In this document: piece after piece, positions 35,142 through 46,840 of the stretch
Layout: every line of letters starts with the position of its first letter
Numbering within the stretch: position 1 is the stretch's first letter
Source: Raphanus sativus
Taxonomy: Eukaryota > Streptophyta > Magnoliopsida > Brassicales > Brassicaceae
Assembly: GCF_000801105.2 (NCBI RefSeq)
Contig: NC_079514.1
Coordinates: forward strand, 29,871,075 to 29,935,074
Length of the DNA stretch: 64,000 nucleotides
Direction of reading: 5' to 3'
Program-made: the position numbers and the translations under genes
The notes under the pieces: generated by a model
Told to the model about the DNA's origin: nothing
The model's input: only the letters and a program-made list of their open reading frames with translations
Database searches by the model: none

Positions 35142-38100
35142 TAGGCATGGGCGTTCGGGTACCCGTTGGCATTCGGGTCGGGTATTTCGGGTTTTCGGAT
35201 TTTCGGGTTTAGACTTTTAGGTCCCATAGTAATTTTTTTTTATTACGGGTCGGATTCGGATAATATTTTTTCGGGTTTGGTTATAATTTGTATTGCATCC
35301 TAAAACCCGTAAAGTAACCATATACCATTCGGTTTCGGGTTTTTCGGTTCGGTTCGGGTTATACCAAAGTAAATACATAATAAAAAAAAATTCGTAGAAA
35401 ACATTATAGATTAACTGAATTCAAATGCATCTGAAACACAATAATCTGAAAATAGAAACATTCCATAACAAAAAACATTCAAAACACATCAACTGCGAAA
35501 CATCCAAAACACTTCAACTCCGAAATAGCAAGAAAATAACAACAACAAAGTTTAAAAAAAAACAGAGACAAATAGCATATGATAATCTTGAGAACACAAC
35601 CACTTGATAAGCTTTTGTTCCTGCCAAACAGAATAACAACAACATTAGAACAAACAATTATAAACAGAAGAAGCAATGTCTTCAATCAGAAAACTCAAAC
35701 ATAGAAAGAACAGACATTACCTTATGACAGAAGAAGCAATGTCTTCAATCAGAACAGACATCACCCATGAATTCAATCAGCAAATTCTATTGCAAATACA
35801 AAAACAAGCAGATCATTATAAACTAACAAACGCATATAAGAATCAAAATAATGTGAACAAGCAGATTGAAAACATACCTCTTTCAAGTTTCTCAAGCTCT
35901 TCAATATCCTCAAGAATCTGTGCATTACTGAGCACTCTTGAATCACAACGAATGTCCTCTTTGAGCCATTGCTCAGTACACATCAGAACCTCAATCATGT
36001 AGTGAGTAAGGCAGCTCCTAGATGGCTCAATTAACCTCCCACTTGTACTGAAGGCACTCTCAGAAGCTACAGAAGACACTTGCAGAGCCAAAACATCTTT
36101 TGCAATCAGAGACAGAACCGGAAACTTGGTAGAGTTTCTCTTCCAGAAGGATAGAACATCGTATTCCACACCAAGCATCAAATCTGGATTCTCAACAGCT
36201 TCTTTCAAGTAGATGTCGAGCTCATCACGTTTGTCTCTCACGCCTATCTCGCTTAGCTTCTCCTTAAACCTTCTGTCGATCCTCTTGTAACCAAAACCAT
36301 CTTCAACCAAGTCCAAAGTAACATTGGACTGTACTTGTTGGCTACATTGAGAGGCTTGGGTGCTGGATTTCTTGAATTCATCATGTTTCCCTCTTTGACT
36401 CTTCCCATATCGCTCACCATACTCCTTGAACAAGCTGCGCAGAACACTTATCACAGAGTCATACATCTCCTTGCCTTCCAAGCTTCCCTCCCAATAAAGC
36501 TCATCAAAGCACATGCTTGCAAGATCCATCTTCTTCGTTGGATCAAAGACTGTCGCCACAATTAACATCTTGTTGATGTTTTTAATCTCATCCCAGTACT
36601 TGTCGAACTTCTTATACATCTCCACAGCCTTCGTCTTCATTTCATGATCTCTGCTATGACTCAAATCCAGCAGGTTGGCGGCAATGGTTACAATCTCCCC
36701 GTAACACTTGAAAGCATTGAGAGAGGTGGAAGCTGATACAACGACAGTGGAGTTGTAGAAGATGATAAGGAACCGGCTTAGTCTTTCTACTGCTTTCCAA
36801 TCAAGCATCTGCGGAGGACCTGTTCTCTTTTTCCCTTTCTCCACTTCCAAGAAGTAATCGTTGTACAGCTTGTCCTCTTGCTCCATCTTATCAAAAGCAA
36901 CTTGAAACTTCATGGCTGTGCTCAACATTAGGTATGTGGAGTTCCACCTAGTCGTGACATCCAATGGCAAGCTTCCTCTAGTAATTTTACCAGCTTCTAC
37001 TTTCTGCTCGAACGAGGACAGCCTATTAGTTGAAGCTCTGACATAGACCACAGCATTACGGACAGCCTCAACACTCTCACTAGCATCAGCCATTCCATCC
37101 TTTACGATCAGGTTGATGATGTGTGCACTGCATCTCATATGCATGAACTCTCCGTCTAAGACCAACGCATCTTCAGACTGTAAAGAAAACTGACTCTGAA
37201 ATCTTCTTAAAGCAGAAGAATTAGCCGTTGCATTGTCCACGGTTACACAGAAGACCTTGGAGATTCCCCACTCAGCTAAGCAATCCAAAAGAACCTGAGA
37301 TATTGTCTGACCCTTGTGATCAATCACGTGTTTGAACCCAAGGATAAGCTTCCTCAATCGCCAGAATTCATCAATAAAATGGGCAGTGACAACCATGTAA
37401 CTAGCACCTGCAATCAAGCCAAACAGAAAGATAAAACACATAAGGATCAAGCCAAACAGAAAGAAAAAAACACATAAGAATCAAACGAAACAGAAAGATA
37501 AAACACAGAAGGATCAAGCCAAAAAACAAAGGATTCAAAACAGTAGATAAAACATAGAAACTCCTTACGTGTTACTTGAGCAGTCCAGATATCAGTAGTC
37601 ACCGAAACTCTTTGCTTATTAACTTTAAACCATTTCTTCATAGCAGCCTTCCTCTCCACATACAGCTCTACAATATCTCTTGTTGATGTCCTCCTTGAAA
37701 CAGGTTTGTCCAGATCCATCTACACACATAACATACAAAGTTAGATACCAATTTAAACTAAAGAATTAAACAATGTCTAAGTTATAAAACATAAGAGAAT
37801 CTGACCTTTTTACAGAAGTGTCTCCACGCAGCACTTTCTATGAAACTCAACGGTAACTGTCCTATCACCATCATCTCATTTGTAGCTTCTCTGAAAGTGG
37901 TTTCACTGACCTTTGCAGACTTCAGTGTTCCTTCTTCATTGATATTGGTTTGAGTCGAACTTTGGCCCTCTGTGAATGACCTGAAGTTTCTGCAGATACT
38001 GATATGCTTCAGCAAGTTTGAGGTTCCCGACCTTGTTGCGCAACAAAACGTCTTCTTGCAGTAATGACACATACATCTATCACGACTCTCCTTTGTTCTT

Positions 38101-39015
38101 GTGAAATGGTTCCAAATTTTCGACCTTGTAGGAAGAACCCGAGGAGACTTCTTCGCTTTGTGTGTTTCTTCACTGCCTCCAGATGATACTTTACGCTTGC
38201 CTTTGCTATCCGGAGTCATCAACTCTTGTACTTCATCACCTTCTACGTCTTTGTCATTCTCACGATCATCACGATCATCACGGTTTGGAGTTGCGGATGA
38301 ATCCATCTGTAAAAAAAAGAGAGTCAGAATCATTCATGATCCAAAGAGATTAATAAATCGAAAACACCTAACATAAACCCCCAACATTCAATAGATTATA
38401 AATACTCAAATAGAACTCAGATTTTCTTAAGAAATAAAATCAGATTTCATCTAATAAAACTCAAAGTTTCAAACCCCAATGGCCCAATTGAATAAAAAAA
38501 TTAGGGATTCGAAATTGAAAGGTATTTTTTACCTGAGACTGATTAAGCGAAAACGAAGAAAATGGAGAGTGAATGAGTTCTTGAAACATGAGAGGCTCCT
38601 TAGGTTTTATAGCAGATACGATTCGGGATTTCGAAGGGTTGAAGAAGATCAATAGACTCTTAACTCTTCACTCTTGTCTCTTGCTTAATGCTTTTTCTTC
38701 GTCTCTATATCGAAACTCAGCAAGTATTGAAGCACAAAGTCTCGAGAAAGGAGAGAGTCTCTCACGCCTGTTTTTTTTAATGTATAAGTCGTACACGTGT
38801 TACTTAATGTATACATATATGTAATATGTTGTATAGGTTCGGGTTACTTCGGGGTACTCATCGGTTATCGGTTTAAACCGAACCGATCCCGAAACCCAAT
38901 GTATCGCTTAGCTAAACCGATCGGGTATTTCAATGGATCCATAACCGACCCGATCTCTCCACTTCGGTTCGGGTTCGGGTCCGGGTTCGGGTTTTGGACA
39001 TTATGCCCAGGCCTA
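35142..39015 (-). mobile_element. complete hAT transposon with intact-looking transposase (3.87 kb)
   Basis: The left end is TAGGCATGGGCGTTCGGG; the right end, reverse-complemented, begins TAGGCCTGGGC (10 of the first 11 bases agree). A perfect 8-bp target duplication GTCGTCTA lies at 35134-35141 and 39016-39023. Both ends carry subterminal TTCGGGT/GGTTCGGG clusters (35155-35365 and 38836-38995). The host DNA across the site reads GAAGTCGTCTAGTTA and belongs to an older repeat rich in AAGACTT. The transposase gene runs leftward and has no visible stop or frameshift when spliced, so it may be autonomous. Confidence 0.93.
35773..38306 (-). CDS. hAT transposase, BED finger plus hAT dimerisation domain (RICESLEEPER-like)
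   Basis: Four coding exons, 38306-37806, 37719-37569, 37407-35878 and 35786-35773, join in frame to 731 residues. Junctions are AAG|GTCAG, ACAC|GTAAGG and GAG|GTATGT with acceptors GTGTAG, TTGCAG and GCAATAG. A BED finger (CMCHYCKKTF...LLKHISIC) follows an acidic N-terminus. The catalytic set is present: D210 (TTDIW), D275 (TVDNATAN) and a Glu near 667 (VASESAF), plus CSAHIINL. The dimerisation region includes YDVLSFWKRN and PVLSLIAKDVLA. A 5' UTR intron (38532-38307) ends directly at the ATG. The short last exon (EFAD, stop) is inferred from splice signals; later 3' UTR introns are possible. Confidence 0.88.
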
Positions 39016-39023
39016 GTCGTCTA

Positions 39024-39903
39024 GTTATAATTAAATATTAAAGTTTTATTTTTCAATTGAAAAAGTAACCTGAGACGATTTTCAGTGACAATGAGAAAAC
39101 TTTCACCGAGAGTTCGGAAGACTTACATGGATGTCAAGAAGCGCACATAAGAATTTCGTGTAAGTCTTCCAGAGAAAGTAAATTTTTTGACACAATCCGG
39201 TCAATTGCAAAACTAACATGTTTATCCTAGACGACTTACGAAAAGTATTTTCTGGTATTTTCTAGATTTTTTTGTTAATAATGAAAAGTTGGAAGACTTT
39301 TAAAGAAGTCGTTTTTAAAAACACACACATAAAGTCAATTGCAAAAATAACTTATGTATTGACCAGAAGATTTCGCATAAGTCTTCTACGACAAGAAGAC
39401 TTACACGAAAGTCTTTTGACGAACAGATTTGGAAAAAAAAAATTAATTTCATACTTTCAACCAATAAGATAACTTGATTAGCTTCTCCTACAGAACTTCA
39501 CCCCGAAACATATTCACTTGTTAATGACCAAGAATCATGAATTTGAACCTTACAAAGTTTAGAATCAAAATTTTGGATTTTGGATGAATATAGAGAGAAA
39601 GTGAAAGAAGTGTAGTTTTTGAGCATAAAAATAAGATAGGAAAATTGAAAATCTATTTTTAAATGCATTAAAATCTTCAAATAGGTTGTACATGGTGGTT
39701 GGTGTATTGATAACAATGACAATATTGTAAATATTTGTTGAAGCTGATAGAGTAAAATACTCATTTTCAAAAAAAAATAATGATATTTCGTGAAAAATCC
39801 GAATTTTAGGATTAATGGCAAATGAAAATTTCAAAAAAAAATTATGAATTAGTTTTGTATTTGACTTTGAGTTTTGAACCAAATTTGAAAAAGTCTTTAT
39901 TAT

Positions 39904-39950
<47 letters not shown>

Positions 39951-40176
39951 CATATTAGATAATTTTGTAACTTTTATTTAAAAATAAAAAATACTAATTG
40001 TACACCATTAATTAATTCTATGGTTAGTTTAATAAAAATATAATATATATTTAGATAAACCAACATATATCTCTAGGGACTTTGAGAAACATTCTAGTGA
40101 TAACACATGTTATAACTAAATTGTTGTAATATTTCTCAAATAATATATAACGGATTTATAATTGATTATGTAAGAA
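39024..40176. repeat. older repeat around the hAT insertion, then AT-rich spacer
   Basis: From 39100 to 39420 the phrase GAAGACTTACA and its inverse TGTAAGTCTTC recur at least six times in both orientations, and AAGACTTATATGGAAGTCG also lies left of the hAT element (35119-35137). The hAT thus landed in an older repetitive element, perhaps a MULE-like one. Beyond that are overlapping frames with no family and a (TA)n tract at about 39899-39946. Confidence 0.5.
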
Positions 40177-40653
40177 TCAATACTATACTAAAAGCTAAAT
40201 AAACTTCATAGATAGAGTGTCCACGTCACTCTTTTAATTCCAACCAATGGGAGCTCAGCATACATCCACGTCACAACTTATCTGCCTCTGATGGGCTTGA
40301 ACCGAACTCGGTCTCTGGGCTTCGAAACCGTGGTGTGGCTGCCAGCCCGTAAGCCCAAAGTAATGCTCACATCACTTTCCTTGCGTAAACCCTAAGGGCC
40401 GAATGGGATTGTCGAGACCGCTCCTGTTCATCTTCCTCTTCCTTCTGTTTGCGATGCAGACTTCCGTGTAATCAATTTTCCCCCACGTCTTCGCACTCTT
40501 CAATCCCCCATTAACCCCATTAATGGGGTCCGTTGGCTTCCTCTTCGGGTCTTCTATAAAACCTGCACTTCACGACAATGGATTTACATCCAAACTTCAT
40601 TTTCCTCTCTCCAATCTCAATCGCTCCTTTTCCTCTCTCCAATCTCAATCGCG

Positions 40654-41893
40654 ATGAAGATTACCGGTTCAAGCGACCCTGTGAACTCGAAATGCGAAGC
40701 GGCGGCCCTCTCTGCTCCGGTCAAAACCGGTGACCAATCCGGCGTCGTCCCCTCGGTGAAGCAAGCGATCTCGGCGGTTGTCTCCGCCGGTCCGGTAAAC
40801 CCAGCCGTCAACTCCGGTGGCGGTTCCGGCGATGTGAATTCGGTGAAGCCAAACAAAGGTGCGCCGGTCTCTTCCAGTCCAGGCAAACAGGTCGTGAAGA
40901 CCGGAGCTTCTTCGGGTGTAAGAATCGGCGTGAGGCACAAAACATCTGTCTCCGTCGGTGATAAGACTGGTATGTAGAGACAACAGTGTTGACTTTGTCA
41001 ATTCCAAATAATGTTCTATTCAGACTTTATTGAGTGAACCTGACAAATCTTTTGTTTTGTAATTTGTCTCAGGTTGAGTTCTAACCAAGAGATTTCTAAG
41101 CGGGTTAATGCAGATGATGTTACAAAGGCTGAGACAATTACAATTGGGCAAATATTTTACAACATCAAGCATGAATATGCTTTAGATAACTCTGTAAAAT
41201 CCATGTCTATGTAAGTCACTAGCTTTTAAACTATTGCAGGAAGCTTCTTTTGAGTACATAGTCACAATTTGTTATGTTGGGCGTGACAGTGCATGGTATT
41301 ATATTGCCTGCAACAGTTGTCAAAGTAAGGCCACCAAAGGCCCTTTTCTGTTGATGTGCGCCAAGTGTGGCAACGCTAACCTTGCTGGTGTAGCAAAGTC
41401 TGAACTCTAACCTCGCAACTTTATGTTTAATTTTTCTAGAGATTTATTTGTGTTTTTTTTTTTAATTTTCAGATAGCTACGATAGTAGTGACCAGGCTGT
41501 TTTCTTCCTACTTGGTGAACCAGGACCTGAGTTGACTGAGAAGAATGCTGCGGAATTGTTTGACCACTACTTTGAGGTAACCCATCAACTTAAAACCCTG
41601 TGGCCTCTCCCAGGTCACTAAAACTCACTTTTTTCTTCCTTGAATTTTTTTAGGCTAATTTGGTGCTGGCCATGAGATGTCTCGCCCCCCCCCCCCACCC
41701 CCCACCCAAGCTTTTGATCGACACTTGGACAAACAGACCTCAACTCAACAGGCAAGATAACTGTTACTAAGATTGTCTCACCAGAAGTTCTATCACCTGT
41801 ACCAACTCCAACTGAAATCCCACTTGATGAAGATGATGAAGTTGATGTGCCTTCTGCAAATGTCGTTGCTGGCTCTGGATCTATTGATGATTA
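40654..41893 (+). pseudogene. RPA70-like single-strand DNA-binding protein gene, decayed
   Basis: A first exon (40654-40969, donor ACTG|GTATGT) encodes a Pro/Ser/Val-rich N-terminus. Later exons read DDVTKAETITIGQIFYNIK (from about 41114), FEYIVTICYVG..SAWYYIAC, then ATKGPFLLMCAKCG (C-x2-C...C-x2-C zinc ribbon), SSDQAVFFLLGEPGPELTEK and DDEDEVDVPSAN-type acidic end, stop at 41891-41893. This is the C-terminal OB-fold of RPA70 (Rep factor A-C). A long C run (about 41684-41703) with a broken frame, and an in-frame stop if the acceptor at about 41070 is used, argue that it no longer works. A TATA-like TCTATAAAACC lies near 40552. Confidence 0.72.
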
Positions 41894-42477
41894 GGAAAAT
41901 GAAAGTACAAGTAACAGGGATGATTCACAGAAGGCTGACCGTCCTAAACATGGAAACTAGAGGTTAAACAACTCATTCCATACGATGCAGGGTCATGGTC
42001 TTTTTATTTCCTTTGCAGCCACAATTAAGCTTTTTTAATTATAAACTTCCGATCTTGCTTTGATTTAATATTTGCAGCTTTGTTTTAATATTTGCAAACA
42101 GTATGCTTATTTATTTAGTCTTCGATTCCATTAAAATACATAAAGAATTTTCAGAAGAAACACTTATTATTTAACTTGGGACTGTGGTAGCTCAAATGAG
42201 TGTAGTACTGAGACTGTGAGAGACATACGTATTGATTGCTATTAGGTACCTCTTATACGTCGATAAGTAATACACTCCATCAAAACAGTTTTTCAAAAAT
42301 CAGCTACGATCACATTTAAATTCAGGAACAACTCCGAACAAAAAAGTAACCAAAGCTAAGTAATGAAACTTTTTTCCAGATATCGATTTAATTAGAAGAA
42401 TATATATTGGCATATTCTCAACGACAAAGGGAAGTAAAACTTTACCAAACGAATAAACATTTTCTTTAATAATAATA

Positions 42478-43547
42478 GAAAAAAGTTTTCTGACTACACG
42501 ATGTTTACACTAATGTGGTAGAAACTATCTGATGTATTAGAATGTGTCAATAACTACACAAAGTTTATATTAATACATATCATATTTACGAAGTTTATGT
42601 TAATACGGTGGTAACATCACAGTCGGATTTAATTATTTTAACTATAAGTTAATAGGTCAATCCGTAATTTATTAAACTTAATATATTTACTGACTTTTTT
42701 TCAAAAAACTGATTTAGTAAGATTAATAAACCTAATTGATTTTATTAATGAACTTAATAAACTTAATACTTAATTGAATTTAATAAATTAGTTAAAATTA
42801 ATAATTTACTAAACTTAACAAATTTAATAAATTTATAAATCTTACTAAATTATTAAAATTAGTACATATATTAATAAAATTATAATAATTATTAAACTTA
42901 TTACATCTATTAATAAAACTAATAAACTTAATAAAATTAATAATTTATAAAACTTAAAAATAATAATCTTAATAATCTTAATAAAATAATTTACTAAAGT
43001 TAATAAAATTATTACTTATTAAATTTAATAAAATTAATAAAATTAAGAATTTATGAAACTTAATAAATTAATTAAACTTCATAAATTTATTAAACTTAAC
43101 TTAATAAACTTAATAAATTATTAAAATATATAAATTTATTGGTTTTATTAATTTTATTAATTTTTAAGTTTAATAAGTGTAATAAGTTTAATAAGTTTAT
43201 TAAATTTATAAATTTTAGAAAATTATTTAGTTTAATAAATTTATTAAATTCAATAAATTATTAATTTTACTAAGTTTATTAATAAAATCAACTAGATTTA
43301 TTAATCTTAATAAATCAGCTTTTTAAAAAAACCATTAAACTTATTAAGTTTAATAAATTACAGATTGATCCTATTAACTTAGATTTAAATCAATTAAACT
43401 CGATCATGATGTTGCCACCATATAATAATTTACTTTGCATATTTGACATGTATTAACATAAATTTGGTGTAGTTATTAATAATTTTCATACATCGGATGG
43501 TTTTTACCACATTAGTGTAAACTTTGTGTAGGTAGGAAACTTTTTTC
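42478..43547. mobile_element. foldback element with arms of about 0.5 kb, nested in the Helitron
   Basis: The left arm starts GAAAAAAGTTTTCTGACTAC and continues GTTTACACTAATGTGGTA. The right arm, reverse-complemented, starts GAAAAAAGTTTCCTACCTAC and continues GTTTACACTAATGTGGTA. The arms match in order for about 500 bp down to a centre near 43010 built of TTAATAAA-type words. No coding sequence. Target duplication was not found. Long arms suggest a foldback or MULE-type non-autonomous element. Confidence 0.8.
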
Positions 43548-43888
43548 CGAAAAAATTCTCTTCAACAAATAAGAAGACCATCACCAATAAACCACAACTA
43601 AGAAAAGCATCTCATCATCTTCCCGTCAATCTATGCAGTATGAAGCCAATCTTACTATTTTCCTAAGCAAATAAGACAATATATATTTCAAAACAATAGG
43701 AGTAGATAAAACTACACACAATATTCAAACAACATAAATCAATGCATCTACCTCCTCTTATACTGCATTTTACACTTCTAATACTTTTAAGACGTATATA
43801 TTTCTATAATATTTTTCGTTCACACAACAAAATTAGAACTAACATATTAAACACAATTTTTCGCGCGTAGCGCGGACAAAAGATCTAG

Positions 43889-45256
43889 TTGTAATTAAAA
43901 AATCATTATATAATTAGCTGACAGAAACAACGATTAAATAATTAAGGAAAACATTAATACATTCTTAAATGTGGTCATGGTTTTAATTTTAAATCCAAAA
44001 ATAAAAGTGAGGGTATTTAATTCACTAATTAACATATTTGTTTCCCAACTATTGTTTTTTGACAAGATGGGACACCTTCTTTTTAAAGCATTTTTATATA
44101 AAATATGATTAACAAATAGTGTGTATTTAATAAATTAAGTTTAATTTGATTAATCTAAGATAGTAATAGCATTAATAATACTTCGGAGTATTTTCGATTT
44201 GTGTGACCTTGCGCAGGCCATGCTAATTGACATAATTTTTTGTTCAGCATTGGAAAACCTGAGCTATAATTTTGCGTAATTAACTTATGTATTATTTTGT
44301 ACGAACGGTACAAAACTGATTGCAAATACATAGAAAATCACTTATATACTAAAAAAAAAATACATAGAAAATTAAATTATCATTTTCCCCTTTCTAAAGT
44401 AATCTTTTTTTCTGTGCAACTACTAAAGTAATCATTTATATACTAAATTACAAATCACTTGACCAATAATATATTGCTATGTAATTTACTAAATAAAAAA
44501 CAAATGAAAAACGAAAATAAATAGAGAAATTAGAATCAAATTATTTTTGTATCGGTCAAGGGACTTTTTTTTTTTTTAACTAATATCATTTCCGTTTCTT
44601 GTACGCACAGTAGAGGTAGAATACTAGTTATTCAATTTTTTTTCCTTTTTGTCAAGATGGGAACCCTTCTTTTTAAAGCTAGTTATTCAATAATTGGTCA
44701 GAGAACTAGTTAGGTGTGAAAGTAGAAAACTAAAACAATTTAAATATTTTTTATACCAAACGAGTTCATCCATTTTCACATATCACTCTCTGGATTTCGG
44801 TCCAAAGAATCAAACCGATGTTCTGGAGGGAGTGCTGTCGACAGAGTAATGATGCCTTAGATGAAGATAAGTCCTTTGTGTTTCTGTAGAGAATCTTCCA
44901 GCGTGAGAGATTCTTGATGTCTGTGGGTTTTGGAAAAAGAAAACGCATAGAATGAAATGAATGTATCAAATCATGAATGAGATTCCGTTTTTCATGGCCG
45001 AAATCAATCTATCTCACTTTCTCAAAGTTGTCTTTCTTTTTTTTCTTTTTTACAACTAATTTTGTATTCTTTATGGACTGAATATTTCTTTATTATTTTT
45101 GTCCAATACAATAATGATCTGTAAGAATCTCCTTTTATTGGGATTAGCGTTTCAAGTCCAAAAATTCAGAGAAAACTTCTCATTTTGTTTTCCTCCTATA
45201 TCAAACTTCAAATCTCTTTCTTCTCTCTGCTTCATCGTCACAAGTAACCAACCATC
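43889..45256. other. intergenic spacer and AHP3 promoter side
   Basis: AT-rich. It contains a filler-type insertion at 44637-44678 (see separate entry). A 67-codon minus-strand frame (44969-44766) has no recognised family. The last 150 bp are the likely 5' UTR of the AHP3-like gene. Confidence 0.45.
44637..44678. repeat. 42-bp filler insertion copied from about 0.6 kb upstream
   Basis: The 13-bp phrase CTAGTTATTCAAT occurs at 44624-44636 and again at 44679-44691. The bases between them include GTCAAGATGGGAACCC and TTCTTTTTAAAG, which matches 44061-44088 at 25 of 28 positions. A duplicated flank around a templated copy is the mark of break repair with copying of nearby DNA. Confidence 0.6.
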
Positions 45257-46478
45257 ATGGACACACTCGTCGCTCAGCTGCAGAGACAGTTTCGTGACTA
45301 CACCATCTCTCTCTATCACCAGGTTTGTTCTTCGCTTAAACTTAGAGATAAAGTTAGTAAATTTTAGCATCTGGCTACGAAAATGAATTCAAAGGTGGAT
45401 CCTTTTTGTTAGAGATGATCCTCTAAAGTTGTAAGGGTTCTTGATAAAGCTTGGATTTGGAAAATTGAGGGTTAAAGAGTTAGTTTTAAGTGTCCTGTGA
45501 AATGGGTTATTGTTTATTTTTCTAAAGGTGGCTCCTTTTTTATCCTCCATTATAGTAGTTAGGGTTCTTGGATTTGGAAATTGAGGATTTAAGAATTGGT
45601 TTTAATAAGTGTGTGAAATGAGTTATCGTCTCTTTTTCCTCCTTTATAGATTTTAGCTTGAATTTGGAAATTAAGGCTTTGATTTATGAGATTAGTTGTT
45701 TTGGTATGTGAAGGGGTTTCTGGATGATCAGTTCACTGAATTGAAAAAGCTGCAAGATGAATGTAGCCCTGATTTTGTGGCAGAGGTTGTTTCTCTCTTC
45801 TTTGAAGACTGTGAGAAGCTTATCGGTAACATGGCTAGAGCTCTGTAAGTGTTTTTTTTCTTCTTTTTGACCTTTGTTCCACGTCTAGTATTATCAAAAA
45901 GACATGTTTTGGTTTAATATTTGTTTTTGTAACATACTTCAGAGATCAGACAGGAAACGTAGATTTCAATCTGGTAGGTTCTAGTGTTCATCAACTCAAA
46001 GGTAGTAGCTCAAGGTAATGTTTACTCAGATCTGTAATAATCTCAGTCCTTTGTCTCTAACCTCCTACTTAGTCTTATTGAAGAGGTGGTTCTTGTTTCT
46101 GTGTAGTGTTGGTGCCAAGAGGGTCAAAGGTCTTTGTATTACCTTCAAGGAGTGTTGTGACTCTCAGAACTTTGAAGGGTAAAAAGCTCTTTTTCTGATA
46201 TGTTCATTTTTTAATTGTTGAGACTAACTTGTGGAACAATCTCTGCTGCAGGTGTGTGAGATGTTTGCAGCAGGTGGATATTGAGTACAAGTCATTGAAG
46301 GCAAAGCTTCAAGATTTGTTCAATGTAAGTGACAGAAGGTTATGATAAACTGTGAAAAAAGAACATAGTTTTTTAATTTTCGGATTCATCAGTGATTCTT
46401 GTATTGTTTTTTTTTTTTTTGCAGCTTGAGCAGCAGATCGTCCAAGCTGGTGGTAGAATCCCTCAGGTTGATATATAA
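45257..46478 (+). CDS. AHP3: histidine-containing phosphotransfer protein
   Basis: Six exons: 45257-45322, 45714-45844, 45943-46014, 46107-46178, 46252-46324 and 46425-46478, all with GT..AG introns, join to 155 residues. It carries phosphate from cytokinin-receptor histidine kinases to response regulators and moves between cytosol and nucleus. The HPt motif is [12 protein letters not shown] with the phospho-accepting His at 82. The N-terminus [20 protein letters not shown] and the length fit the AHP2/AHP3 pair. AHP3 is preferred because the neighbours (UGD, PPR, EDL2) match the chromosome 5 copy in Arabidopsis (At5g39340), from memory. The stop lies 362 bp before the PPR start. Confidence 0.93.
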
Positions 46479-46778
46479 ACTACTTGTGGACGAACAGATC
46501 GATGATAATGATGATGATGATGATGATTGGCATCCTCAGGATTTTATTGTTTAGTTAAAACTTTTTACAAATGTGTGGGAAAAGACTGGTGATTGTTGTT
46601 GTTAGATCAGTACCGTGTAACTTTATCAATCGCTTTGGTTTGATGAACCTTGATCCTAATATATAATCTGAACCTTGATCCTAATATATGATTTTGTATC
46701 TCATAAAATCATATGAAGAAGAAGTGTATATGTACAAAGTGCTTGAAACATACACAAGTCTACAAAATTAAATCGTAT

Positions 46779-46840
46779 TAAACGGCGCCGTATCTTTTGG
46801 CCTTGACGAAAGAAGTTAAATAGCAGTAAACGACGCCGTT
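46779..46840 (+). promoter_or_regulatory. paired AAACG(G/A)CGCCGT motifs upstream of the PPR gene
   Basis: AAACGGCGCCGT (46780-46791) and AAACGACGCCGT (46828-46839) lie about 48 bp apart, and the second ends one base before the ATG. The core ACGGCGCCGT is a perfect 10-bp palindrome. The pairing suggests a promoter or 5' UTR element; no factor is assigned. Confidence 0.4.

Larger units (their letters stand above)
40177..43888 (+). mobile_element. Helitron carrying an RPA70-like gene (3.7 kb)
   Basis: The 5' end is TCAATACTATACTAAAAGC after a host A. The 3' end is CGCGCGTAGCGCG (hairpin) followed by GACAAAAGATCTAG before a host T. It holds a decayed RPA70-like gene in the 5' half and a 1.07-kb foldback element in the 3' half. 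Plant Helitrons commonly carry RPA70-like genes, so this fits an autonomous lineage that has lost its Rep/helicase, or a gene-bearing derivative. Confidence 0.85.
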
